Positions 38,388 to 48,461 of a stretch of DNA of 64,000 nt are shown piece after piece (the first letter of the stretch is position 1; every line of letters begins with the position of its first letter). This stretch comes from Glycine soja (Eukaryota > Streptophyta > Magnoliopsida > Fabales > Fabaceae), in contig NC_041019.1 in assembly GCF_004193775.1 (NCBI RefSeq), positions 48,645,928 to 48,709,927 on the forward strand, in the 5' to 3' direction. The position numbers and the translations under genes are program-made. The notes under the pieces were generated by a model. It saw only the letters and a list, made by a program, of their open reading frames with translations, was not told the origin of the DNA and ran no database searches.

Positions 38388-38990
38388 TGCTTGATGACAA
38401 TGCATGATAGCGTTTATCATACAGATAAAATAAATAACAGGATGGAATACAAAACCAACAAATCTCTGTCAGTGTAACTATGACAGAAACAAGCTTAATT
38501 GGAGTTTATCCATAGCCAATAATGTCTTCATCATACAGAGATCAGCTTATCAAATTTACAATATACAGTATTATAAACCAAATTAAGATAGTTTTAGGAG
38601 AAAGTGGAAGACTCAAAAGAAAACAGACATATCCAGCTGATTTTTTGTTACAACAATTTCAATCAGAACAGAAAACAAATTAAGTTTTTGATGCAAATGC
38701 ATGACAGCATTCATCATGTAGATAAAAAATCACTTGAACTGAGAACCAAGTAATTTCAAAAGAACAAAACATATAGCATAAGGAAAGAAATACACACTAT
38801 AGACAAGAGGAGTTCCAAAAAAGAGCAATGTGATAGACAACACAAGAAGAAACATGAATGAACTCTATCAGTGTAACTATGACAATAAAGCTTCATCGGA
38901 GTTTATCCGTAGCCCATGATAGTTTTCATCATTTAGAGATCAAAATCCACAAGGCATGTGTTTAGGCAAAGAAAACGATACACATGAAGC
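38388..38990. repeat. Diverged two-copy tandem repeat (~300 bp unit)
   Basis: TCAGTGTAACTATGACA, GGAGTTTATCC and CATCAT...AGAGATCA phrases occur in the same order near 38,465-38,560 and 38,868-38,945, with a shared start (GATGACAATGCATGA / GATGCAAATGCATGA) at about 38,393 and 38,690. The arrangement suggests an old tandem duplication in former EBP1 intron DNA. No coding sense. Confidence 0.55.
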
Positions 38991-39253
38991 AACCTAATTT
39001 CTCTCCGATTTTACTAAGCTGAATTGCTTATAATAGTGTATGACCTTAACACCTATTAACCAAAGAAACAAATCAAGAAAGGCAACATGTAGTAAAATCC
39101 AAATCAACTTGTGTTATATAAATGCAGATACAGTAAAAAACAATCGATACAATTGATAACCTTCTTTCCCAGCCTGACAAGCCTCAAGGCTACCTCAGCA
39201 ACAGGATCTTCCTGAAGAACACGGGTGTGAGCTACCCCAGCGATGAATCCATA

Positions 39254-39454
39254 TGTTGATAAATATTTGTGCTATAATTTAAAATTTATAAATATATATG
39301 ACTTATATTAATTGTATTTTATAAAATAAAATATTTATTTTAGATTATCTTAAGATTTTATTTTAATGAGTCAACAATTTGTTAAGGTTGTTTTGATACC
39401 TCTAAGTTGTTATCCAATGGTCATATTCTCCCATATTTGTTGTTGCACATAAAT

Positions 39455-39498
<44 letters not shown>

Positions 39499-42400
39499 TT
39501 CTCCTTCTCTAGAAACAGCACACCGACAAAGTTACAGTCTCATTCCTTCCTTCCTAAAATTTTATATTTCTTCTCTTATAAAAACTTATTTCTTGAGAGT
39601 AAGAGCATGGTTGCTCATAAGGTTCGGGGATTCTTTCACTGTACACGATCAGAACCAACAGGTTGTCGTATTTTGGGAGAGGAGCGCAATCAAATTTTCC
39701 TACCAGTGCAGTGGGGTGTTTTCTATCTAAGGATAGCGTTTAGGCGCTTCAACCCAGGCTATATATATCTTTCTTCCCCTAATTTATTTTTTCCTTGTGC
39801 TTATTGTATGTTATAATGCATTATTCATGTGTTGTCAATTAAATTTATTTTGCTACTGTTATTTTGTTATTTAATTCAAGACTGTGCATCTTCTTCGTAT
39901 TTATTTTCTTTCATTTTTATTTTATTTTCTAACAGTCTTAGAGAGAAAATTTTATCTACTTTCTTCTGGCATAGTCTTTTCTGCAGTAGCATCTTGTTTT
40001 AACAAAATATCTGTCATGAATATGATTGACTCCCCTTTTAGTAAGTTTGAAAAATTAATGGATGAAGACACAAGGCATTATGCTTTATTAAAAATGTTTT
40101 ATTATATTATTTCATTTCCTTAAATTTTAAAGTAGTGAGAGATTGTTGAAAAATATTTTCTTATAATTTGAAATTTATTATTAAAATATATTTTATTTAT
40201 TAATGATGGTTTTAAAGATAAAATGTTTTTAGAATTAGTTAATGTGAAAAACTAAAAACATTTCACTACTTTCATTCTTGCCTTAGGAAGTTATCTTTTA
40301 CTTGATCAAATGATCCTGTGAATACAAGTCTTTAAAATCAGGACATTTGTTATTTGATTTTTTAATTTCTATTGTTTAACGTTATTATTATTACTGCAAC
40401 TATTTTGTTGCTACATGTTGACTGATTGTCTCTTTATATATAACTCATTGATAAAAGATAAGTCTGTGAAAATATAACACACGAGAACAATAAAATAAAC
40501 ACTTTGGTGAAACTTTATATTCTGCATGTTGTATTCTTAATAGAGTACTTTATAAAAAATTAAAAAAAAAATCCTTTATGAGCTATGAAAAAAAAAGAGA
40601 ACCAAATCTGAAATATCTTAAAGTGTGGGGGTGTCTAGTAAAGGTTAAACATCCCTATTAATAAGAAAAGGAAAGTTGAAAAAAAATGTTAATTATATTT
40701 TTGTTGGATATTCTTTATATAATACTACTTATAGATTTTTAGTTGTTAATTCAGAAATGTCTGAAATTTCTAATGTTATTATTATGCAATCTAGAGATGT
40801 CACTTTCTTTGAAAATATTTTTCCTTAAAAAAATAAATCGTTAAATCTTTATATGGTTTGAAACAAGCTCCAAAGCAATGACACACAAGTTTGATCAAGT
40901 TATTCTTTTGTATGGTTTTCAAATTAATGATAGTGATAAATGTGTGTATGTGAAAATTTTTTATGATAATGGATGTGTCATTTTATGTTTGTATCTGGAT
41001 GACATATTGATATTTGGTAGTAATATGCATTTCATAAATGATGTGAAGTTTTTATTGTCTAGAGATTTTGATATGAAAGACCTTGGTCGTGTAAATGTGA
41101 TTTTGAGTATCAAGCTTATAAAGAAAAATGATGGCATTGTTTTTATCCAATCTTATTATGTTGAAAAATTATTGAAGAAGTTTAATTATTTTGATGTGAA
41201 ACATGTTTTTACTCCTTATGAATCATCCATCAAGTTAAAAAAAAAAATAATTGAGTAAAAGAATTTCTTCACATAAATATTCTCAAAGTATCGATTCTTT
41301 GTTGCATTTGACAAACTTCTCTAGGTCTGTCTGATATTGCACATGTAGTTGGTAGATTGAAAAGCAATTGAGGGATTTAGTGATACAAAATTGAAGTTCT
41401 GATTTTGATGAAATAAAATTGACAAGTGGTTATGTCTTTGCTTTAGCTGGTTGTACAATATCATGAAAATCTACTAGGCAAATTATTATTTCACATGAAA
41501 GCAAAACTTGTTGCTTTAAATACTGCTACTAATGAGGCTGAATTTCTTAAAATTGTATTATGCGATTTGTCATTGTTGAATAAGTGTATACCTCCAATTC
41601 CAATGCATTGTGATAGTCAAATTGCTATATCTAAAGTGACTAGCAAAAAATTTAATGAAAAAAGAAGACACTTAAGAGTGAGACATAAGTTTATTAGAAA
41701 TTTGATTTCTCATGGTGTCATTTCTCTTGACTTTGTCAGGTCAGAAAATAATATTGCGGATTCGCTTACAAAAAGGTTGACACGTCAACAAGTACTTGAG
41801 TCATCGAGGGGAATAGGACTAAATCCCATTATTTAGTTACAACAATGGACATCCGTCTCCGTGTGATTGGTGATCCCATGAATGGAGTTCAACGGGTAAC
41901 AACGAAATTGTTTATTGACTAAAGTACACCAAAATGAAATTTGGCAGAGCTGTTCCATTTCTCATTTCTATGACGAGGTATATTATAAATTGTGGCAATA
42001 TTAAGGTTGATGTATTTATATATGTGTATTTTTGGTAAAAGAAAAATACCTCTTAATGAGTCTGATGATAATTATTGTAGGGGTGGGGGTTACAGCTCAC
42101 TCTGTGAGGATTTACTTAGTGAGTGTGGTGGTGGGGCCGCCACTGTGAGATATGGGTTAATCTCTAAGTTACACTCACGAAACAAGATACAAGCGCAAGG
42201 CCGTGTAACGCGCTACCATTGATTAGAACCTAATTGAACGCCAATATTTATAGGGGTTGTGTACTAAAATCCGGTTAAAGAATATGTAGTTCAAGACAAT
42301 CAAGTCACTACATTTTTCTCAGGTGGAAGTTCATAAACACTAGGTATAAGGCTCAAACCCAGAAAATTCCTTATACCGAAATACAATATTCCATGCTCTT

Positions 42401-42674
42401 TCTCTTATGTTTTTATACTAATTATCTTTTAGAAAATATATTTTAAAATTTTAAATTATGTGGGGGAATGTTGGTAAATATTTGTGCTATAATTTAAAAT
42501 TTATAAATATATATGACTTATATTAATTGTATTTTATAAAATAAAATATTTATTTTAGATTTTCTTAAGATTTTATTTTAATGAGTCAACAATTTGTTAA
42601 GGTTGTTTTGATACCTCTAAATTGTTATCCAACAGTCATATTTTCCAACAATCATATTCTGTTGTTGCATAAAT

Positions 42675-42716
<42 letters not shown>

Positions 42717-43088
42717 TCCTTTCTAGAAACAACACACCTCCCTAAAATTTTATATTTCTTCTCTTATAAAAACTTATATATATACATAAGGTTCGGAGAT
42801 TCTTTCGCTGTACACAATTGGAACCAACGGATTGTTGTATTTTGGGAGAGAAGCGCAATCAAATTTTCCTACCGGAACGTTTTCTCTCTAAGAATATCGT
42901 TTACGCGCTTCAACCCAGACTATATCTTTCTTCTCCTAATTTATTTTTTCCTTGTGCTTATTATATGTTATAATGCATTATTCATGTGTTATCAATTAAA
43001 TTTATTTTGTTACTCTTATTTTGTTATTTAATTTAAGACTGTGCATCTTCTTCGTATTTATTTATTTTATTTTTTTTATTTTCTAACA
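39254..43088 (+). mobile_element. Decayed LTR/Copia element inserted in the EBP1 pseudogene
   Basis: LTRs 39254-39934 and 42469-43088 both start TGTTG(A/G)TAAATATTTG and end TTTTCTAACA; each carries a (TA)n microsatellite (about 39,458-39,495 and 42,678-42,711). GTGGGGGAA just before the second LTR is a good polypurine tract. The internal part is only about 2.5 kb and lacks Gag, protease and integrase. Flanks are EBP1 exon on both sides; I could not define a clean 5 bp target duplication (CCATA versus TATAT). Confidence 0.85.
40878..41836 (+). pseudogene. Copia reverse transcriptase and RNase H remnants
   Basis: 40878-41258 reads as the RT palm with LYLDDILIFG (the YVDD position), followed by FDMKDLGRVNVILSIKL. 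41495-41836 reads as RNase H with EAEFLKI, HCDSQIAI, RRHLRVRHKFIR and the ADSLTK end. Frames are broken between them and upstream. The element is dead, or non-autonomous, by itself. Confidence 0.8.
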
Positions 43089-43999
43089 TATATGACATGC
43101 CATATCACTGCAACCAACCAAGGAAACAAACATCATCTTCAGAATAATAGCATAAACCACCGACTCCATTCTCCCCCACCCCCTTCATCACAAATTCATG
43201 TTCTGAAAATCTTACATTTTCAATATTAAGCTAATCCATAAATATTAAAAAAAGACACAAACCAGCAATTGAATGTACACATATGTTAAGAACAGACAAT
43301 GCTCCCTCATTTATGAATATTATAAGCTTACTCTCTAATGTATGAATCCCCTTTCTCACAAATATCCACAATCTTCGCCTTTGGTTTAGATTCTGAAATA
43401 ACTAGCTTCAAGGCCTCTGTAAAATCATAGACAAACACACAAAAAAAAAATCCAGTCCAATCTTAGCAAAACAAAATATCTAAATTAAAAAAAGGTCAAC
43501 TTCAACAAGGTTCCAGAAAATTTTTTTCCAATGTATGAAATAACCAAAACCCAGATAGAATTTGAGACCACAAACATTAAGAGTAAGCGTTATGAATCAG
43601 TCCAAGGTGGAGCAATTCAGCACATAGCAATCCAACACAGAAGAGGAACACACTGTTAACAATCTCAACAGAAATTTTGTATTTGGTGACAACTTCGGCA
43701 GAAGAGAGATCCAACTCTTTCTCCTCCCTTTCATCGTCCGACATGGTGGCACAACTCTTTAGTCCTTGTGAACTCTGAAACACCCAAATGAAATGGGACA
43801 AAAAAATGAGGAAAACAAAAATAAAAAACCAATCTTTATCCAATTGGGTCTTGCAAGACAATGAAAAACCGATAAACAAAGAAGCCCAATATGAAAAGTT
43901 GGGAAATTGATGGATTTTGAAGTAACACTAACTGTGAGGCGGTTGGGGATGACAGTGTCGAGGAAGGAGGGAAGAAGAATGGGGGCTTTTTTATAGACT

Positions 44000-45310
44000 G
44001 GGGGTAAAAGAAATTGAAATTTTCTAATTGGAAAGTATATTTTAAAAAATTACTCAAAATGAGATAAGTTATAATATTGTTACGATTTTTTAATTTTTTT
44101 AAGTGAAATCGTAAAAATATTTATAACTTTAGTATAAATATAATAATTTTTTTACGACTTTAAAATTGTATTTTTTTATAAAAAAAAAAATCAAAGTCCT
44201 ATTTTGTTTACGACTATAAAATCGTGAACCTATTTTATTTTTTTAATATTTTTTAAGGTATACCACTTCAAAGTTGTAACTTCATTTTTTTTAAATGCTA
44301 TTTTACTATTTGCAGTCGTGTTTTAAATTTGTTAACCTACTTTTTTTTTCTTCGTAAATTTGTTTTTTTAAATTTAATAATGTTTATAATTTTATTTTTT
44401 TAAAATAAAAAGTTAAAAAATTATATTTAAATATATAATAAATAATATTAAGTTGATTTTATTAGTATATTTTTTGTGATTTTATTTGATATGCTAAATA
44501 TATAATGAATTTAGTATATTTAAATATATAATAAATAATAGTAAAAAATGCTCATTATATAGAACTGAAGGACATAATCAGAGTAACTATCCATACAAGT
44601 ACATGACTAATATAACTTGTAATTTTTATGTTTTTCTTTTATTTGTATTGTGTATTTTATATTAATGTATTAATTATGTTATTTTTAATTTTTATTGATA
44701 GATTATTTAAACTTTAAATAAAAAATATTTAAAGTAAACTATATTTAAAATATATATAATATGTTTTAAATAATAAAACATTAAAATCACAAAAATATAC
44801 TAATAAAATCAACTTAATATTATTTATTACATATTTAAATATATTTTTTAACTCTTTTATTTTAGAAAAATAAAATCATAAACATTATTAAATTAAAAAA
44901 AAAAACAAATTTGTGAAAAAAAAATAGGTTAACAAATTAAAAGCACGGCTACAAATAGTAAAACAACGTTTTTAAAAAAAAATCAGGTTACAACTTTGAG
45001 GTTGTATACCTTAAAAAAATTTAAAAAATAAATAAAACAGTTTTACAACTTTAAAGTCATAAAATAAAATACGATTTTAGTTTTTTTTTTTAAAAATAAA
45101 TACGACTTTAAAGTCGTAAAAAAATTATATTTACACTGAAATCGTAAATATTTTTACAACTTCAGTTAAAAAAATAAAAAAATAAAAAAGTCGTAACCGG
45201 TATTACGACTTCTAATCTCATAAGTCGTAACACCTATTACGACTTATCCCGTTTTGGGTAATTTTTTAAAATATACTTTCTGTTGGAAAGTTCCAAATTT
45301 TTTTACCCCC
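44000..45310. repeat. 1.3 kb foldback element 5' of the EBP1 pseudogene
   Basis: The sequence starts GGGGGTAAAA (44000) and ends TTTTTTTACCCCC (45310). The left arm (44000 to about 44490) and the reverse complement of the right arm (about 44782-45310) match nearly throughout, around a loop of about 290 bp. The arms are rich in short TCGTAA/TTACGA words; the right arm has an extra ~50 bp of them. No coding capacity. It fits a Foldback/MULE-type non-autonomous DNA element and would fold into a long hairpin if transcribed. Confidence 0.8.
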
Positions 45311-45546
45311 ATTGGTTAAAAAGCGAATTGATGGGATTTTAGGAATTAAACAAAAAAAGAAGGTAAATCTTGTAGAGCTAAACGGTGCTCTGTGTAACTA
45401 GGGTTATTTTTTTACACCACAATGATGAATAAATCAATATTTTCTTTTCCTTTACAAGAAATTAAATAGAAAAGTTGAGTGTCTTTCTTTTCTTTTTTGA
45501 TATATGTTTGTGGATTGCATATTGAATGAATCAATATTTTCTTTTC

Positions 45547-46234
45547 CTTTAATTAGTAGTCCCATCAAAGATAATTTTTTTAAAAAAATATTTTTATTAT
45601 TTCCATTTATTTTACAAAATGAAATCTTGTTAAATAACATGTATCAAATAATTATGTTTAAAAAAAGTTATCAAATAACTAGATTTCTGTTAATTGGTTA
45701 TTAGTACTAAGAAATTAATCAATTGTCATTCATTACTTGAACACATTTAACTAACTATGAAAGAGCACATATATGTGAATATTCATTGATCGATGAATGA
45801 ATTAATAATTAATTGTTTATCATATTTGTTCCATTTTCTTTTTCTGTCATATTATATGTGAAACTCATTAATTGAATACGACTGTCTAATAATAATATGG
45901 AACTATATAGTTTATTTTTAAAAATGTTAACTTGTTAAATAACAATTATCAGTAAATTAGTTTCTCTTAGTTGGTTATTAGTAGTTAAATCAATCAATTG
46001 CCATTTATTAATTGAACATGGTTGATTGATACTTACAAACATATATGAAAACTTGGTTCATCCATGACTTGAATGTAAACAAAGCATTCTTGCATAGAGA
46101 ACTCGATGAAGATATATATACGGTGGTTTCACAAGTTCTTCACTATTCATAACCAAGAAAGGTGTGCAAGTTGTTCAAGTCCTTTAAGGACTTAAGCAGG
46201 CTAGGAAGAAGTGGCATGAAAGGCTTTATTTCTT
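45547..46234. repeat. Segment A1, duplicated at 50723-51398
   Basis: From TTTAATTAGTAGTCCCATC to GTGGCATGAAAGG this segment recurs at 50723-51398 with scattered differences. It contains a Copia RT relic at its right end. Together with 47335-47560 and 47930-48150 it forms the fuller of two copies. Confidence 0.8.
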
Positions 46235-46320
46235 CCTTATTAACCATGAGTTAATATAATCATCAATTGATCATAAATTTAGTAAGAGCTTTTCAAGGTG
46301 AATTTATTTATGCATCATGG
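46069..46320 (+). mobile_element. Copia reverse transcriptase relic
   Basis: The text DLNVNKAFLHRELDEDIYT, VCKLFKSFKDL and, in another frame, KKWHERLYFFLINHEL matches the Copia RT region (DVNNAFLHGDL, VCKLxKSLYGLKQASRxWxEKL). Frame shifts and stops show decay. The first part is also present in the copy at 51,235-51,395. Confidence 0.6.
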
Positions 46321-46340
46321 GCATTGGTTCCGTCAAGTAT

Positions 46341-46690
46341 ACCTATATTAATACTTCAAAAATAATTCTATTATACAATTTAACTTTTAAACTTAATTTT
46401 AAAATATCATTTCTAAACATAAATTAATTTTTAACATACTTTTTTAAAAAATAATTCTTTCTAATATTATTTTTTAAATCAATTTTATCACAAGTTAAAC
46501 TAAATAATCCAGGCCATTTACTTACATTAAAATCATTTTTTTTTGGCAATCTTAATTAACTCCACTGGTCATTAAAAAGGGAGAGATAAAAGGAAAACAA
46601 AACTTCTAATCATTAAAAAGAAGATATATTTTCACAAATTCATAACAGATTCTTCCTAAGTCAAGTCAAGAATCTAGAAACGTATAGTAC
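46341..46690. repeat. Right arm of the long-range inverted repeat (partner 37905-38283)
   Basis: Reverse complement of 37905-38283, from TATACCTATATTAATACTTC to AGTCAAGAATCTAGAAA. Includes a small local duplication (AAGTCAAGTCAAG) not seen in the partner. Confidence 0.75.
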
Positions 46691-46821
46691 AACATATAAC
46701 ACATAACACAGAAAAAACATAATAACTAGCAACCACAAAGGACAACAACATAACTGAGAAACTCTGTGATATAGTGTCATAGTTTGATGCTTTCTCTAGA
46801 GAGGCGACAACCTTAATTAGC

Positions 46822-47417
46822 TCAGCTTGATGGACCCTTAACCCAATTCATGATCCTTTGAGGAACACCATAGTCGTAGGCAACCACTGCGAATATTCCA
46901 ACCCACATGGCCAAAGTGATCCAAGCTACGGTGGCTGAAATGAAGCTCAAAGCCAGAACTGAAACAATACCTCCCACAATAAGCATGACCCAAATTACAA
47001 GTGGAAGGAGGTTTCCCTTATATATCTGAAGTATTGTCCCAGTGGAAGCAAATAAGAAGTATAAGACAATGGTTAAAATCAGAAACATCATTAGCTTGTG
47101 CTGTTCTGTAAACAAAAGCTTCCCTGACTCAGTGTTTGTTAGTGAAATCAAAGCAATGGACAGTGTTAAGAATTTAATGAGGATCTCCTGCAATTCCTTG
47201 AATACATTCAGCACTTGGTCCCTAAGTAATTAATTAAGCACAATCATTATGGGAAAATAAAAGTTAGTATTTTGCTAGAAACACATAAGGCAAAATTTGA
47301 CAGAAAACCGAAACACAATGATTGTATAATAAAAGAAAGGAGAAATGCACGGGAAAGAGCATATAGTGTATATAATAACCTCAATGAAGTGAAATGAGTG
47401 GAATTCAGGGCAGACAT
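46822..47417 (-). CDS. Small multi-pass membrane protein of unknown family (2 exons)
   Basis: Exon 1 is 47380-47417 (38 bases, MSALNSTHFTSL) and exon 2 is 46822-47221, joined in phase 2 across a GT-AG intron to give about 145 residues. After a polar N-terminus there are four hydrophobic stretches: IKFLTLSIALISL, MMFLILTIVLYFLFAS, LLPLVIWVMLIVGGIVSVLAL and ATVAWITLAMWVGIFAVVAY. A short polar tail follows (GVPQRIMNWVKGPSS). I recognise no domain and give no function. The start is supported by a good splice pair and by a TATA box (TTATAAATTCC on the minus strand, near 47,523-47,533) about 110 bp upstream. Its upstream DNA is an array of promoter-like modules. A second copy of promoter and exon 1 only exists at 51438-51660. 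Confidence 0.7.
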
Positions 47418-47520
47418 GCTTGTTTGTTGTATCCTGAGATAACAGAAGGCTTCTTCACGCTTAATTTGTTAAGGGAAAATGAGAGAACTGAAGATGTATG
47501 ATGAGGGTTATGAGGAGAAA

Positions 47521-47830
47521 TGGGGAATTTATAATGAGCATTTTGTGTGGGGCGCGTGGGTTGTATAATGAGGATTATGCGTGGGTCATAGAGAAATGGG
47601 GAATTTATATGCGTGGGTCATAGAGAAATGGGGAATTTATATGCGTGGAAATGGATTATATGTGGGGATTATATGTGGGGCGCGTGGGTCGTAGAGAAAT
47701 GGGGAATTTATAGAGGATTTTGTGTGGGGCGCGTGGGTGCAGAGAAAAGGAGAATTTATAGAGGATTTTGTGTGGGGCGCGTGGGTGCAGAGAAAAGGAG
47801 AATTTATAGAGGATTTTGTGTGGGGCGCGT
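47521..47830 (-). promoter_or_regulatory. Tandem array of TATA + CGCG promoter modules
   Basis: On the minus strand, upstream of the 145-residue membrane protein, units contain ACGCGCCCCACAC followed by a (T)ATAAATTC box. GGGGCGCGT occurs five times (about 47,549, 47,678, 47,727, 47,775 and 47,822), and TATAAATTC-type boxes occur about six times. The last units are exact 48 bp repeats (47711-47758, 47759-47806, then partial); two 32 bp repeats (from 47579 and 47611) carry the TATA part. ACGCGC matches the CGCG box bound by CAMTA calmodulin-responsive factors; that link is inference. Confidence 0.6.
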
Positions 47831-47929
47831 TTTACTTAAACGTTTAAGCAACCACTTTACGTTTATATGACTAATAGTCAAATAAGGGTGGCTTTTACTT
47901 TCAATTTATAAAATGGACGTGGGTTGTTT

Positions 47930-48150
47930 AACCCAATTACTAATATTCGGTAGACGCATGTACCACTTATACTGTATCTTTCAATAATCATTTTAATAAA
48001 TTACAAAAAAAAGTATTTAAAAATTAATAATTAACCATTGTAAAATATTTAAAATCATCTATCTTGTAAATTTAACTTCCACTTAATTAAGCCAAATTAC
48101 TAGTAAAATATTTTAACACATTCATTCTAATAATATATATATATATATAA
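47930..48150. repeat. Dispersed ~220 bp repeat, copy 1 of 3
   Basis: Runs from TTTAACCCAATTACTAATA to the (TA)n tract at about 48,130-48,150. Further copies are at 51710-51931 and 56985-57238. All end in (TA)n, and copies 2 and 3 continue with GAGGAGGGTTAGAA. Non-coding. Confidence 0.75.
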
Positions 48151-48461
48151 AGTCTTATAAATGAGAAGTTACTGGAAATTTCTATTTTATCCATACCTAT
48201 GAGTTTGATATGTGACACATTTGTTAGTTTTTTGGTCATTTTGGTCTTTACATAATTTGTCAACTCGTGGCAGAGTTGTTGACATGTGACAGCGAGAGAG
48301 CGACATTTTTCCTCTCTTCATCTCTGTAGGAGGGTTCCAGAAACGTTGTGATGGGCATTGTGTTGTGTGTGTTGCATTTTCTGTTTTTGATATGATTCTC
48401 TTCTCATCTTCATTCTATTTTTTACAATTTTGGTTAGTGTTTGAAGATGGGTTAGGTAGTC

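Larger units (their letters stand above)
39161..43744 (-). pseudogene. EBP1: EBP1 / proliferation-associated 2G4-like pseudogene, split by a Copia element
   Basis: Exons on the minus strand: 43654-43744 (MSDDEREEKELDLSSAEVV), 43332-43416 (ALKLVISESKPKAKIVDIC) and a third made of 43089-43107 plus 39161-39253 (DMACHI, then GFIAGVAHT and AEVALRLVRLGKK). Splice signals and phases of the first two are intact, so this came from genomic DNA, not from an mRNA. EBP1 is a methionine-aminopeptidase-fold protein that binds RNA and ribosomes and promotes growth. Three kinds of damage show: the exon with the QTGN...VK stretch is absent between exons 2 and 3, the third exon is split by the LTR element at 39254-43088, and about 17 codons are missing before AEVALRL. 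The remaining two thirds of the gene are not found to the left. Confidence 0.85.
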
